Shown piece after piece: positions 43,091 through 50,549 of a stretch of DNA of 50,549 nucleotides (positions are counted from its first letter, which is position 1; each line of letters opens with the position of its first letter). The notes beneath the pieces were generated by a model. That model saw nothing but the letters and a program-made list of their open reading frames with translations, was not told where the DNA came from and did no database searches. A program made the translations under genes and the position numbers. Source of the stretch: Deltaproteobacteria bacterium (lineage in GTDB: Bacteria; Myxococcota_A; Polyangia; GCA-2747355); the NCBI GenBank assembly GCA_020633415.1, contig JACKDQ010000020.1, positions 1 through 50,549 on the forward strand, written 5' to 3'.

Positions 43091-44917
43091 ATGAAGGCGA
43101 ACGATGATCTGTTGCGTCTCACTCGGCGCCGCTGGCACCTCGCTGCGCTTGCGGCGATTTGCCTAGGGGCCTGCAGCGGTCAGTCCGATCTTTCGATGGA
43201 TGCTGGTGTCGACGCGCTGGGTCTTGCCGACGCTGCTTCGACGACGCGGCTCGACCAGTCGCGATCCGAAGACGCCGCCGCAATCACACCACAGGAATCT
43301 TATCCGCTGAGCGGTGAGCTGCCGACCAACGCCGAGCTGCGCCCGCTCGCGCGACTGATCGGTAGCGCCGAGGTTGTCGGCCTCGGCGAGGCCACGCACG
43401 GCTCGTCGGGGCTTCATCGGTTGCGTGCGCGTGTGGTTCAGTTCTTGGTCGAAGAGGTCGGTTTTCGTGCGCTGGCCTTCGAGGCCGATTGGTATGGTGC
43501 CGAGTCGATCGACGCCTATACGCGAGGCGGTCGCTGCGACGACGCGGGCGCTCAGCGCGCCGTCGAAGCCTTGTCCCATGACGCCTGGCTGTCGGCCGAC
43601 ATTCGCACGTTGCTCACCTGGCTGTGTCTGCACAATCAGCGCGCGCCCGCCGACACGGTGCGCGTGATCGGCATCGACGTCCAGCGCCCGTATCACCATC
43701 GGGCCGCGCTGGCGGAAATGCTCGCCGCCGCCAAGGTCGCCGATCGCGACGCTTTACTCGATCAGCTCGCTGGCTGTTTCGGCGTCGACTTTAGCTCCGC
43801 GTACGAAGTCTACGCCTTACCCTACGATTCGCGCGGCGCTCCCGCGTGCGCGGCAGGGATCGACGCCCTTCAAAAGCGCATCGACGACAACCAGGTCGCT
43901 TACGCCGCAGAAGCGGGCCCCGACCAGCTGCTGCGCGCGCGCATCGCCTTGCGGGCCTTGCGCGCTTTCCAGGGCCTGGTGGCGAGCTCGGACAAACCCT
44001 TGGAAGCGCGAGATGAGGGTATGGCCGATCTGCTCGAGCTGGGAATCAAGCGGGCTGGCAATCCCAAGACGATCGTCTGGGCCGCCAATAGCCATCTCGC
44101 GCGCAACCATGGGGACGTTAGCCAAACCCTGGGCGGTGGGACGTACGCCTATAGCGGTCAACGGGGGCTTGGAACCAATCTCGCCGAGCGCTACAAGACC
44201 AAATACGTCGCCGTGGGCGCGTCGGCCGGCAGCCTTGGTCTCTCGCTCAATACGCACCACTGGAATCTTGAGTTGGGGACGACGCCGAATACCTTCGTCA
44301 GCCGGCTCTCGGCTCTCGGTGCGGGAGCCCTCGTCGACCTGCACTACCCCGCGCCGCAACTGTGGCAGCCAAAGACGCCTTACGGCATCGTGTTCTTTGG
44401 CAGGCCGCGCTTGGCGCGCGTGGAGGAGCAGTTCGACGCGTTTTTGTACCTAGCGCGCAGCGCGCCTTTGGAAAACGCTTTCGCGGCGGGACTCGAGGGA
44501 CCATTTGAACGCGACTTGGGTACCGTCTTGGGCACCGACGCGCAAAGGAGCGAAAGCGTGGTCTCCAGCGCGAGTATTCCGGTGCGCGACTTGATCGTCC
44601 GGCACAAAACCGACGATGCGTTGCTCACCTTCTTGTTTCGCTTCGCCCAGGGCATCGCGCCGACGACGAATACGGCATACCCGCTTCACAAAGCCGAGCG
44701 TATGGCGATCTTTGTCCAGCGTCAGTTTGTCGGCGACAGCGCGGTGCAGCAGTTCGTCGCCGTGTCCGGTAACTTGACCGTTTCCCGCTGGGACTATCCG
44801 AACCAGGTAACGCTGAAGCTGGAGCAGGCAACGTTCGCAGCGTTGGTTCCCGGGCGCTTCGTGATCGATGGGCCCAGGATTCGTTTGGCGCGCCTCGACG
44901 CCGACATGAAATTCTAA
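43091..44917 (+). CDS. Erythromycin-esterase-family lipoprotein
   Basis: The 608-residue product has a lipoprotein signal (LGA-C28) and an Asp/Ala/Ser linker. It then carries the erythromycin esterase (PF05139) domain: GLGEATHGSSGLHRLRARVV, FRALAFEADWYGAESID, VIGIDVQRPYHHRAAL, and WAANSHLARNHGD with His residues. In the family, Glu and His residues in GEATHG and the AANSH segment form the active site; these are present. Most members are not resistance genes, and a macrolide-cleaving activity is not implied. The last 150 residues are extra. It acts outside the cytoplasm, anchored to a membrane. Confidence 0.87.
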   Translation: MKANDDLLRLTRRRWHLAALAAICLGACSGQSDLSMDAGVDALGLADAASTTRLDQSRSEDAAAITPQESYPLSGELPTNAELRPLARLIGSAEVVGLGEATHGSSGLHRLRARVVQFLVEEVGFRALAFEADWYGAESIDAYTRGGRCDDAGAQRAVEALSHDAWLSADIRTLLTWLCLHNQRAPADTVRVIGIDVQRPYHHRAALAEMLAAAKVADRDALLDQLAGCFGVDFSSAYEVYALPYDSRGAPACAAGIDALQKRIDDNQVAYAAEAGPDQLLRARIALRALRAFQGLVASSDKPLEARDEGMADLLELGIKRAGNPKTIVWAANSHLARNHGDVSQTLGGGTYAYSGQRGLGTNLAERYKTKYVAVGASAGSLGLSLNTHHWNLELGTTPNTFVSRLSALGAGALVDLHYPAPQLWQPKTPYGIVFFGRPRLARVEEQFDAFLYLARSAPLENAFAAGLEGPFERDLGTVLGTDAQRSESVVSSASIPVRDLIVRHKTDDALLTFLFRFAQGIAPTTNTAYPLHKAERMAIFVQRQFVGDSAVQQFVAVSGNLTVSRWDYPNQVTLKLEQATFAALVPGRFVIDGPRIRLARLDADMKF

Positions 44918-45127
44918 CTGCCTCCCACGTCTTTGCAACTGACATCAATTCCAGTCGCTCCACCGATGCCCTAGCGGCAGCGGGCCACTGTCAACGATCT
45001 CCGGCGTTTGTGGCAGCGAGCTATCGGCACGGCGCTTGCGAAAGCGACACGGCGGAGGTGACGGATGAGAGGAACGAAAAAAACGCCTTTGCCCAGGCCA
45101 ACGTTTGAAGGCAACAGAGGTATCGCG

Positions 45128-45784
45128 ATGCGGCCTATTCAGCGACGACTTGGCGCCGCGCTGCTGTTCGTGGTCGTTGTCGCCTCACCGGCCAGCGCGC
45201 AGCCTATCAAGGCCGCCTACACCAAGCGGGGCGCGCCGATCAAGCTCACCAACCCTAAGGTCGCCGGCAACGCGGCCAAGGCGACGCACATCCAGCTACC
45301 GGTCTACATGCACAGCACTTGTCGGCTCCCTATCGTCGCCGTCAAAAACGCGGAAGCAGCGCAGCAAACGATCTTCGCCGTGGAGATCCCGATGGAGCGA
45401 CGCACCGTCCGCGTCTTGACTAATGACGCGCCGCGGCCGATCGGAATGTGCGATCTGGTCGAGGCTATTCAAGAAGCGGGGATGTATCCGGTGGGTATCG
45501 CGCCACGGACAAAGTCCGCGCGCCTGCTGATGGACGCTGGGGTCAATCTTGGTCTCGAAAAATGGAGCGTCGACCACACGGCTGACATGGTGAGCGCGGT
45601 CGTCGACCTCGGCTTGGATGGACTCACGTTCGCCGGCGGTCCTGTAAACGACCTCGTCCTCAAATTCAGCAACGGCAGGGCTGCGCCGACCTTCTCTCAG
45701 CGACACGCCCTGGCCGAAAAGCTCGGCTGGGCCTCGAGTGACGTCGCCAAGCTGATCGATCAGCTCTTCGCACCGAACCTCTAG
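45128..45784 (+). CDS. Secreted protein of unknown function
   Basis: The 218-residue product has a signal peptide (GAALLFVVVVASPASA, cleavage after ASA). The mature part has a pattern AYTKRGAPIKLTNPKVAGNA, then strand-rich VAVKNAEAAQQTIFAVEIP and EKWSVDHTADMVSAVVDLGLDG. No enzyme motif or family identified. AGAGG at 45115-45119 is the likely ribosome-binding site; an upstream in-frame ATG adds 21 residues before the signal. Intergenic space 44918-45127 shows no gene. Confidence 0.68.
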   Translation: MRPIQRRLGAALLFVVVVASPASAQPIKAAYTKRGAPIKLTNPKVAGNAAKATHIQLPVYMHSTCRLPIVAVKNAEAAQQTIFAVEIPMERRTVRVLTNDAPRPIGMCDLVEAIQEAGMYPVGIAPRTKSARLLMDAGVNLGLEKWSVDHTADMVSAVVDLGLDGLTFAGGPVNDLVLKFSNGRAAPTFSQRHALAEKLGWASSDVAKLIDQLFAPNL

Positions 45785-46296
45785 CGTCGCCGCCGCCGGT
45801 GACCGCTGACAAACAAACTTGCGTTCAGCGCTATCTTTCGCGGTTGGGTCGTCCGACGCGCCTGTGGAAGTCGCTTGTCATGGGCATTTGCCCGGACGCT
45901 CCCTGACGCGCTCGCGCTACTGCTGCTGATCCCGATCGGTGCGTCTTCGGTGCTGGCCGCCAAGTCGCGCCAACGCAAGCGATCGCCGTTGAGCCTTGTT
46001 GACGGACGGCGGCGCCTGCCGACCTTGAGCGTGCCGGGGCCCTGGACTACGCCAAATCGCTGAACGCTCCCCGACGCGGGGTTAATCGGCGCAACAAACC
46101 GGCAGGGTCACCGCCAAGGCTCCCCCACGGGCGTCTGCCCATTCAAGGCGATGATCGTGAGGCGGCCGTCGCGGCTCGCGCATTTGAGGACCTCGTCAGG
46201 GATCGGTCAATAGCGGCCCGCGGGGGCGAGCCTTGGGGAGATCAACGGCGCGACCGGGACAAGCACACGGTCAGCGCGAATCGTCAGCAAGTCGCG
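45785..46296. other. Intergenic region between convergent genes, no recognisable gene
   Basis: This 512-bp stretch has only short open frames. One (45875-46063, plus) includes a hydrophobic run ALALLLLIPIGASSVLA but no start context or family. Possibly decayed sequence. No hairpin with T-run is seen at either gene end. Confidence 0.4.
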
Positions 46297-47241
46297 CTAT
46301 TCGTGCCCGCAGAGGTAAGGCTGGTAGCAGTAGCCCGGAAGGTTGGCCAGGTCCAAGATCGCCGGCTTCGTCTGCGAATAGCCGTTGTAGTAGGTCATCT
46401 TCATCTCGGGTTCGCTAAATGCCCCATGCACCAGGTACAGGTCCGAAGGGGTGGTGCTGCCGGGACTGGGGGTGGAAGCGACGATGAAATGGTATCCGCA
46501 CGAGGGATCGTCGTCCCAACGCACCACGTTGCCCATCGCGCCGGACATCCAGGCCTCGGCGACGTCGTCGAGACCGTAGTACGTTGACCCGTCCGAGGTG
46601 GCGTAGTGATCTTGCGCGTCATCACGGCCAAAGACGTACGTTGTCCCGGTGCTAAGGTGGGCAACGTTGTCGGGGGTCCCAACGTCTGCCGCGGTGAACT
46701 TCACCGTGTAGTCCTCGGGGTCGTCCGCTGGGAAGCTGATCAGCTGGCCGTCGACAGACTCGTTGGTTGTGTAGTCACGCTTGACGGCCGTCAGTTTGCC
46801 GTCACAGTTTGCACCTAGCCCCCAGTAGCGATCGTTGTCGCCAGGCGAGGACGATGTATCGGGGTCGAACGAGGAGGTGAGGGTCCACAGATCGTCCGGG
46901 ATGTCGTAGCGGTAAATGCGCGCCCCGTTGGTCGGACCGCGATCGATCGACAGCCAGAGCGTCTTGGTACTGTACGGGTCTCCTGCCAGACCACCGATGC
47001 CGACGCCTTGAGCCGTGGCCCAGCTTGGCAAATCGGAGATCCATTCCGCCGACCACTCGAGGTCTGCAGTGCTGTCGGCATGCAGTGCGTAGAGCGCCAG
47101 CGGGTTGTGCCCGACGGCGTAGCCGATGATGTCGAGCGAAAAGGCCGACTTGGTGCTGGTCTTCAACTCTAAGTCCGAGGCGCCGCAGCCGAAGAGCGAC
47201 AAGAGGGCTATCGCAACGGCGGCGTTGAGTGTCCTGTTCAT
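46297..47241 (-). CDS. Lipoprotein of a window-internal paralogous family (copy 2)
   Basis: The 314-residue product has a lipoprotein signal (LFG-C19). The body shares an ordered set of motifs with the lipoprotein at 2829-3863: GIGGLAGDP, LWLSIDRGPTNGARIYRYDI, LTSSFDPD, DRYWGLGANCD-GKLTAV, YTTNESVDGQLISF, and near the end ILDLANLPGYC followed by LCGHE. Position, length and motif order agree throughout, so these are paralogues over nearly their whole length. AAGGA lies nine bases before the chosen ATG (47241); the nearer ATG at 47250 directly abuts it and is less likely. Function unknown. Confidence 0.82.
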   Translation of the reverse strand: MNRTLNAAVAIALLSLFGCGASDLELKTSTKSAFSLDIIGYAVGHNPLALYALHADSTADLEWSAEWISDLPSWATAQGVGIGGLAGDPYSTKTLWLSIDRGPTNGARIYRYDIPDDLWTLTSSFDPDTSSSPGDNDRYWGLGANCDGKLTAVKRDYTTNESVDGQLISFPADDPEDYTVKFTAADVGTPDNVAHLSTGTTYVFGRDDAQDHYATSDGSTYYGLDDVAEAWMSGAMGNVVRWDDDPSCGYHFIVASTPSPGSTTPSDLYLVHGAFSEPEMKMTYYNGYSQTKPAILDLANLPGYCYQPYLCGHE

Positions 47242-47589
47242 GTGTTCCATTCCTTGGTGATGTTCGAGTAAAGCAAAGCGATCGTAGGCGATGGTACGGC
47301 TGGTGATCGACCAGCAACTGTTTCGTCCATCCTGCTTTGCCGACGAGGTGCTCGAGACGGTCTGAAGATCTTCGACCGGATAGTAGGTCGGCTGACGGTG
47401 GATATCAAGTCCAGGGCTGCCCAAGCACGCGGCTAGGCGCGTTAGCTTCAGGGTATCGTTGCCGATAGTGATCGTTCCTGCAGTGGTAACGGCAACGATC
47501 GGCTTGCCCGACAAGCCCAGCGTCGACGGCCCCGGCCCGATCGGATCCGACCACGCTTGAGGCATGCCGAAGCCGGTCGCCTGGCCTAG
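47242..47589. other. Gap with an open frame upstream of copy 2
   Basis: On the minus strand the frame of the downstream lipoprotein stays open from 47565 through 47242, but the downstream gene has its own signal peptide and ribosome-binding site. The 108 upstream residues (for example KPIVAVTTAGTITIGNDTL) read only in part like protein. This may be chance or a remnant of a decayed gene. Confidence 0.4.
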
Positions 47590-49578
47590 CTAGTTGCCCA
47601 AGGCCAACCCCCAGTAGAACGCGCGCTGACCGACGGTGCGCGTATGGCCGACGTTGTGTTTGAGGTCGACGAACACCAACCGCCGGTCCTGCGTGCTCGA
47701 TCCGCCGGAGGTCAAGAGCGCGCTATCATCGGGACGAAACACCATGTCCGTTGCCATCTCGGTCGCCGCATAGACCAGGCGAAGGTTCACGCTGTGCTGC
47801 GAGCTGCCGAAGGTCGGCTGGCCGAGCCAGAGCTGGTCGCTTGTTGACGCGTGCGTCAAGACCGCCAGCGAGCCGCAGTTGGGTGAGAGGTAGATCCGAC
47901 GGATGGCGCTGCTGAGTGGGGCGCCGAGTGGTTTGAGCTCGGTTGGCGCGGACTCGTCGAGCACGTAAATGGCGTCGCTGCCGTTGGCGCTGCGGGCGAC
48001 CATCAGCCGACGGTCTGCTCGCAGGCAGTACGCGTAGTGCGTACCCGTGTCAGGCGCTTTGATCCGCAAGCCGTTGCTGAGCGGGCTGACCTTGGCGCTG
48101 GCGACGTCGAACATCCAGAGATCAACGGCGGCGTTGGTGTCGCTGGGATCGTCGTTGACGGGAAAGAAGAAGTGTTTGCCATCCGCGGACAGCCAGCCGT
48201 AGCTGAGATGCTTGGGGCTGTCGAGGTCGAAGGGCATCGTTTTGTCGCCAAGGCCGCTGACGTTGGTCGTCGTTTGGCGGGCGGCGTCGAAGAGAAACAG
48301 CTCGGTTTGGTGGTGGCTGCTGCTGCGCGAGGCGATAAACAACAGCCTGTCGTCGTCGATGAAGATCAGGCTGCCGACATCGTAGCTTCCCTGCGTGGTG
48401 AACCCCGGTCCGGTAACTTCCACGTCGGTGCCGCCGGCCGTGGCGACGTGCAGCACAGACTGCGGTCCCACGCGCTCGTGGATGTAAGCGATGCGCTTGC
48501 CCGTCGGCGAGATCGCCAGCTGCGCACCGTGGGCGTCGCTGAGAGAGTCGCCACGGGCGACGATCGGGCCCGGCTCGCCGATCGCGCTGGCCTGGCCCTG
48601 GGCGTCGATCAACATCAACTGGCTGCCAAGATGAGTCCTGGCAACCACACCCAGGTTCTTCTGGTCCTCGCTGACGACGACGCCGATGTTCAATTGCTCG
48701 ATCTTCGCTGCTTGGCCCGCGATGGTCAGTGCTGGCAAGGCGACGCGCGCAGGGGGTCGGGTCGGGTCGCTCAGCTCGACGCGCCAGAGCTCCGAGGCAT
48801 AGCGCCAGTTGGCAGGGACGACGTAAAAGTAGAGCGCATCGCCGACGAAGACCGGACTGCGGTAGCCGGCGTTGGCGGCGATGGTCAAGAAGCTGGCCCC
48901 GTTGCTAAACGTCTTGCCATCGGTGCGTGCCAGGAAGAACGCTGCGCCAGTCGAGGTTGCCGCCACGGCCGCGACGTACTGTCCGTTGGGGCTTACGGCG
49001 ACGTCGGTCGGGATGCGATTGCCTGGCGCGTGGTAGATCCAGCGGTGTTCGCCGTCGGGGGTGACCTGACGAATCCCGGCCGACGATGCGCTGCCAAGCG
49101 CGTAGAGTCGGCCGCCGCCCCTGGGCAGCTCGATCGCGCTCGTTTCAAGGCGCGGCAACGGGCGGGGGCGATCGTGGCGCATCGACGCGGCAGAGCGGAC
49201 CGGTCCCGTCAAGGCCAGTGAGGTCCAGCGCGCGCCATTGATCAACGTTCTTTCGCTGGCACCCTGAGCTTGAATTCGTCCCATGGTCCCATCGGTCGGC
49301 GTCTTGCGGAAGTAAACCGCGAAGACCTGCGCTGGGACGCCAGCGTCGGTCGTACGCATGTCGAAGACGCTGCCATCGCTTCTCGGATCAAGCGCCTGAT
49401 CGGCCGATCGCGCAGCGTCTGACGCGGGCCCGTTGTCGGCTACCGATTGCTGATCGATCGTTGGTCCGCTGTCGTGATTGCCGTCGACACGCGCGGCGTT
49501 GTTGTTGGCATTGCCGCAGGCTGCCAAGGCGAACAACGCGAGCGCACCGGCGATGCGGGGGGGCTTGCTAGGGCTCAT
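47590..49578 (-). CDS. Lipoprotein with PD40/TolB-like beta-propeller
   Basis: The 662-residue product has a strong lipobox (LAA-C21), a linker of about 70 residues rich in Asp, Ser and Ala, then a propeller with blades such as TDVAVSPNGQYVAAV, QLAISPTGKRIAYIHER, HLSYGWLSADGKHFFFPV and MVFRPDDSALLTSGG, as in TolB/PD40 repeats. GAGGAGG four bases before ATG fixes the start at 49578. It may bind a surface ligand or be structural. The final residues are YWGLALGN. The gap to the downstream paralogue copy is 348 bp. Confidence 0.85.
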   Translation of the reverse strand: MSPSKPPRIAGALALFALAACGNANNNAARVDGNHDSGPTIDQQSVADNGPASDAARSADQALDPRSDGSVFDMRTTDAGVPAQVFAVYFRKTPTDGTMGRIQAQGASERTLINGARWTSLALTGPVRSAASMRHDRPRPLPRLETSAIELPRGGGRLYALGSASSAGIRQVTPDGEHRWIYHAPGNRIPTDVAVSPNGQYVAAVAATSTGAAFFLARTDGKTFSNGASFLTIAANAGYRSPVFVGDALYFYVVPANWRYASELWRVELSDPTRPPARVALPALTIAGQAAKIEQLNIGVVVSEDQKNLGVVARTHLGSQLMLIDAQGQASAIGEPGPIVARGDSLSDAHGAQLAISPTGKRIAYIHERVGPQSVLHVATAGGTDVEVTGPGFTTQGSYDVGSLIFIDDDRLLFIASRSSSHHQTELFLFDAARQTTTNVSGLGDKTMPFDLDSPKHLSYGWLSADGKHFFFPVNDDPSDTNAAVDLWMFDVASAKVSPLSNGLRIKAPDTGTHYAYCLRADRRLMVARSANGSDAIYVLDESAPTELKPLGAPLSSAIRRIYLSPNCGSLAVLTHASTSDQLWLGQPTFGSSQHSVNLRLVYAATEMATDMVFRPDDSALLTSGGSSTQDRRLVFVDLKHNVGHTRTVGQRAFYWGLALGN

Positions 49579-49976
49579 CCGACCTCCTCTGTGGCGGAAC
49601 AATATGAGCAAATGCTCGGCTTGTCGCGGCCTTTGTTTGCCCTGAAAATCGACGGGTTACGGTGCTACGCCAGGCGGCCGAGCGTAGCGCCCACGCGCTA
49701 GGCTACCGGGCGAAGCCGTCAACAACCAGCTCGAGTGCATGCGCCCAAGAATTCACCTCCGGTGCGCAACCACCGATACTCGACCTGCCACCCCGTTTCC
49801 CGCTTTCTTTCTCTACTAGGTGCGGAAGGAGGACGGGCATTGCCGGGCCAGGACTGCGCCGCGGCACCGCCTCGAGCCACCGCAGATGACGGGAGCGAGC
49901 TCCCGGTGCATCTCAAAAGGGCCGGACCTACCCACCGAGCATTGCCCGATCAGTCGAGCCAAGCTACAGTTCCGCG
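49579..49976. other. Intergenic region, no gene
   Basis: This 398-bp stretch between two divergent genes has only short open frames. GGGAGCGAGCTCCC near 49890 is a small palindrome. No clear promoter. Confidence 0.4.
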
Positions 49977-50297
49977 ATGAAGGTGGCGATCATTGGTCCC
50001 AGCGAATCAGCAGTGCGCCTAGCTGCGCGCCTCGCAGTCAGTGACATCACATGCAAAGCAGTGTCGTCAGAGCAATGCGGCGCCACGGCGGAGTGGGCGG
50101 ATCTGCTGATTCTCATGGATACTCCCCAGAGGAATTTGGCTGCGCTCAACAGCTGCAGCCCGGAAGCGCGCGCCAAGCCTACCCTCAGCGCAACCACGCC
50201 GGACGAGGAGAATGGCGCCGTTGCGGCGCTCCAGGACAAAGAGTACTTGAAAGTAGTCTTGGGACGGCTCGCCCACGCGATCGAAGAGGGATTCTGA
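49977..50297 (+). CDS. Small protein resembling part of a low-molecular-weight phosphatase fold
   Basis: The 106-residue product starts MKVAIIGPSESAVRLAARLA, a strand-turn-helix. The middle WADLLILMDTPQRNLAALN and SPEARAKPTLS recalls the ADLI-x-VM...L...P-x-x-K pattern of low-molecular-weight protein tyrosine phosphatases and arsenate-reductase relatives. The N-terminal CX5R catalytic loop of that family is missing (GPSESAV instead). So it is either a non-catalytic relative or a chance similarity. Codon use is coding-like. No Shine-Dalgarno site is obvious. Confidence 0.5.
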   Translation: MKVAIIGPSESAVRLAARLAVSDITCKAVSSEQCGATAEWADLLILMDTPQRNLAALNSCSPEARAKPTLSATTPDEENGAVAALQDKEYLKVVLGRLAHAIEEGF

Positions 50298-50310
50298 ACC
50301 TCTGCGCTGA

Positions 50311-50485
50311 GACCCTCCTCAGCATCGACTGAGAGTCATTGACGCTTTGGACGGCGTCTTTGTCGACGACGTTGCCGAAAGGCCGGTCCTCTTCGCCGAC
50401 CTGGAGCTTGTCGATCCCCACGATGTCAAAGCGCTGCTCATCAAAATCGCCAGCCGCACCCTGCGCTATGCGCACCGACGATGAC
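50311..50485 (+). pseudogene. Possible IS91-like transposase remnant
   Basis: The plus strand reads IDALDGVFVDDVAERPVLF and DLELVDPHDVKALLIKIASR before a stop at about 50483-50485, with no start codon. In Y2-type (IS91-like) transposases a segment LDGVF...(x)...P...D-x-x-V-x-x-L-x-x-x-I-x-x-R is common, so this looks like a middle fragment. It is too short to prove. The rest of the window end (50486-50549) has no assigned feature. Confidence 0.35.
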
Positions 50486-50549
50486 GTTGTCGACATCGAC
50501 GACGGCGAAACCAGTGGACCGCGTTTTTCCGAAGGCTCCCTATCGACAA

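Noticed and set aside
42646..43122. Ser/Ala-rich open frame on the minus strand in the gap before the erythromycin-esterase-like gene.
   Set aside because: Its composition has no domain or strand pattern and it overlaps the next gene's start; non-coding is more likely.
47242..47565. An N-terminal extension of 108 residues for the copy 2 lipoprotein.
   Set aside because: A signal peptide and ribosome-binding site lie at 47241, so an extension would bury the lipobox.
1..50549. CRISPR arrays, rRNA genes, integrase/att sites or toxin-antitoxin pairs.
   Set aside because: None seen by eye on either strand. I found no regularly spaced repeats, rRNA core sequences or integrase motifs.

Overview
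The window is about 50 kb of high-GC bacterial chromosome. It has no phage, plasmid or CRISPR signature. It is packed with predicted lipoproteins and beta-propeller proteins: RCC1-type, PD40/TolB-like, PQQ-like, and a protein with DNDCDG-type motifs as in MopE relatives. Asp/Ala-rich linkers often follow the lipidated Cys. Together with an ElbD-like ether-lipid synthase, this style points to a Myxococcota or other 'deltaproteobacterial' lineage. That placement is inferred from gene content only.

Layout. 1-6.9 kb: tRNA-Leu(CAG); an ECF sigma factor carrying its own zinc anti-sigma-like motif, divergent from a DUF2202 ferritin-like protein; then several secreted or lipidated proteins of unknown function. 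6.9-14.7 kb (minus strand): a tight operon of HAD-IB phosphatase, LarA/DUF2088-like protein, a 1490-aa reductase/AMP-ligase/carrier/acyltransferase fusion, and an SDR. From memory this matches the elb operon for alkyl ether lipids in Myxococcus xanthus. 14.8-17.7 kb: an outer-membrane-type protein, a double VOC protein and a REC-REC-GGDEF diguanylate cyclase.

18.0-26.8 kb (plus strand): the central find, a nine-gene, almost gapless operon for anaerobic aromatic degradation: had, an SDR, oah, dch, bcrC, bcrB, bcrA, bcrD and a GNAT acetyltransferase. BcrCBAD would be an ATP-driven class I benzoyl-CoA reductase. Dch, Had and Oah would carry the dienoyl-CoA to 3-hydroxypimelyl-CoA, and the SDR is a candidate for the next oxidation. 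Benzoate-CoA ligase, the ferredoxin donor and its reductase are not in the window.

26.9-50.5 kb: a large unknown secreted protein, a tricorn-type protease with an N-terminal anchor, a lone PLP enzyme, a hotdog thioesterase, an erythromycin-esterase-like lipoprotein and more lipoproteins. One of these (46.3-47.2 kb) is a clear paralogue of the one at 2.8-3.9 kb. Coding density falls at 33.5-36.7, 41.7-43.1, 45.8-46.3 and 49.6-50.5 kb. These stretches hold a gene broken by one missing base, a possible transposase remnant and a long perfect inverted repeat.

Nothing was computed or searched. Family names come from motifs read by eye, and start sites were picked from ribosome-binding sites, signal peptides and overlaps.
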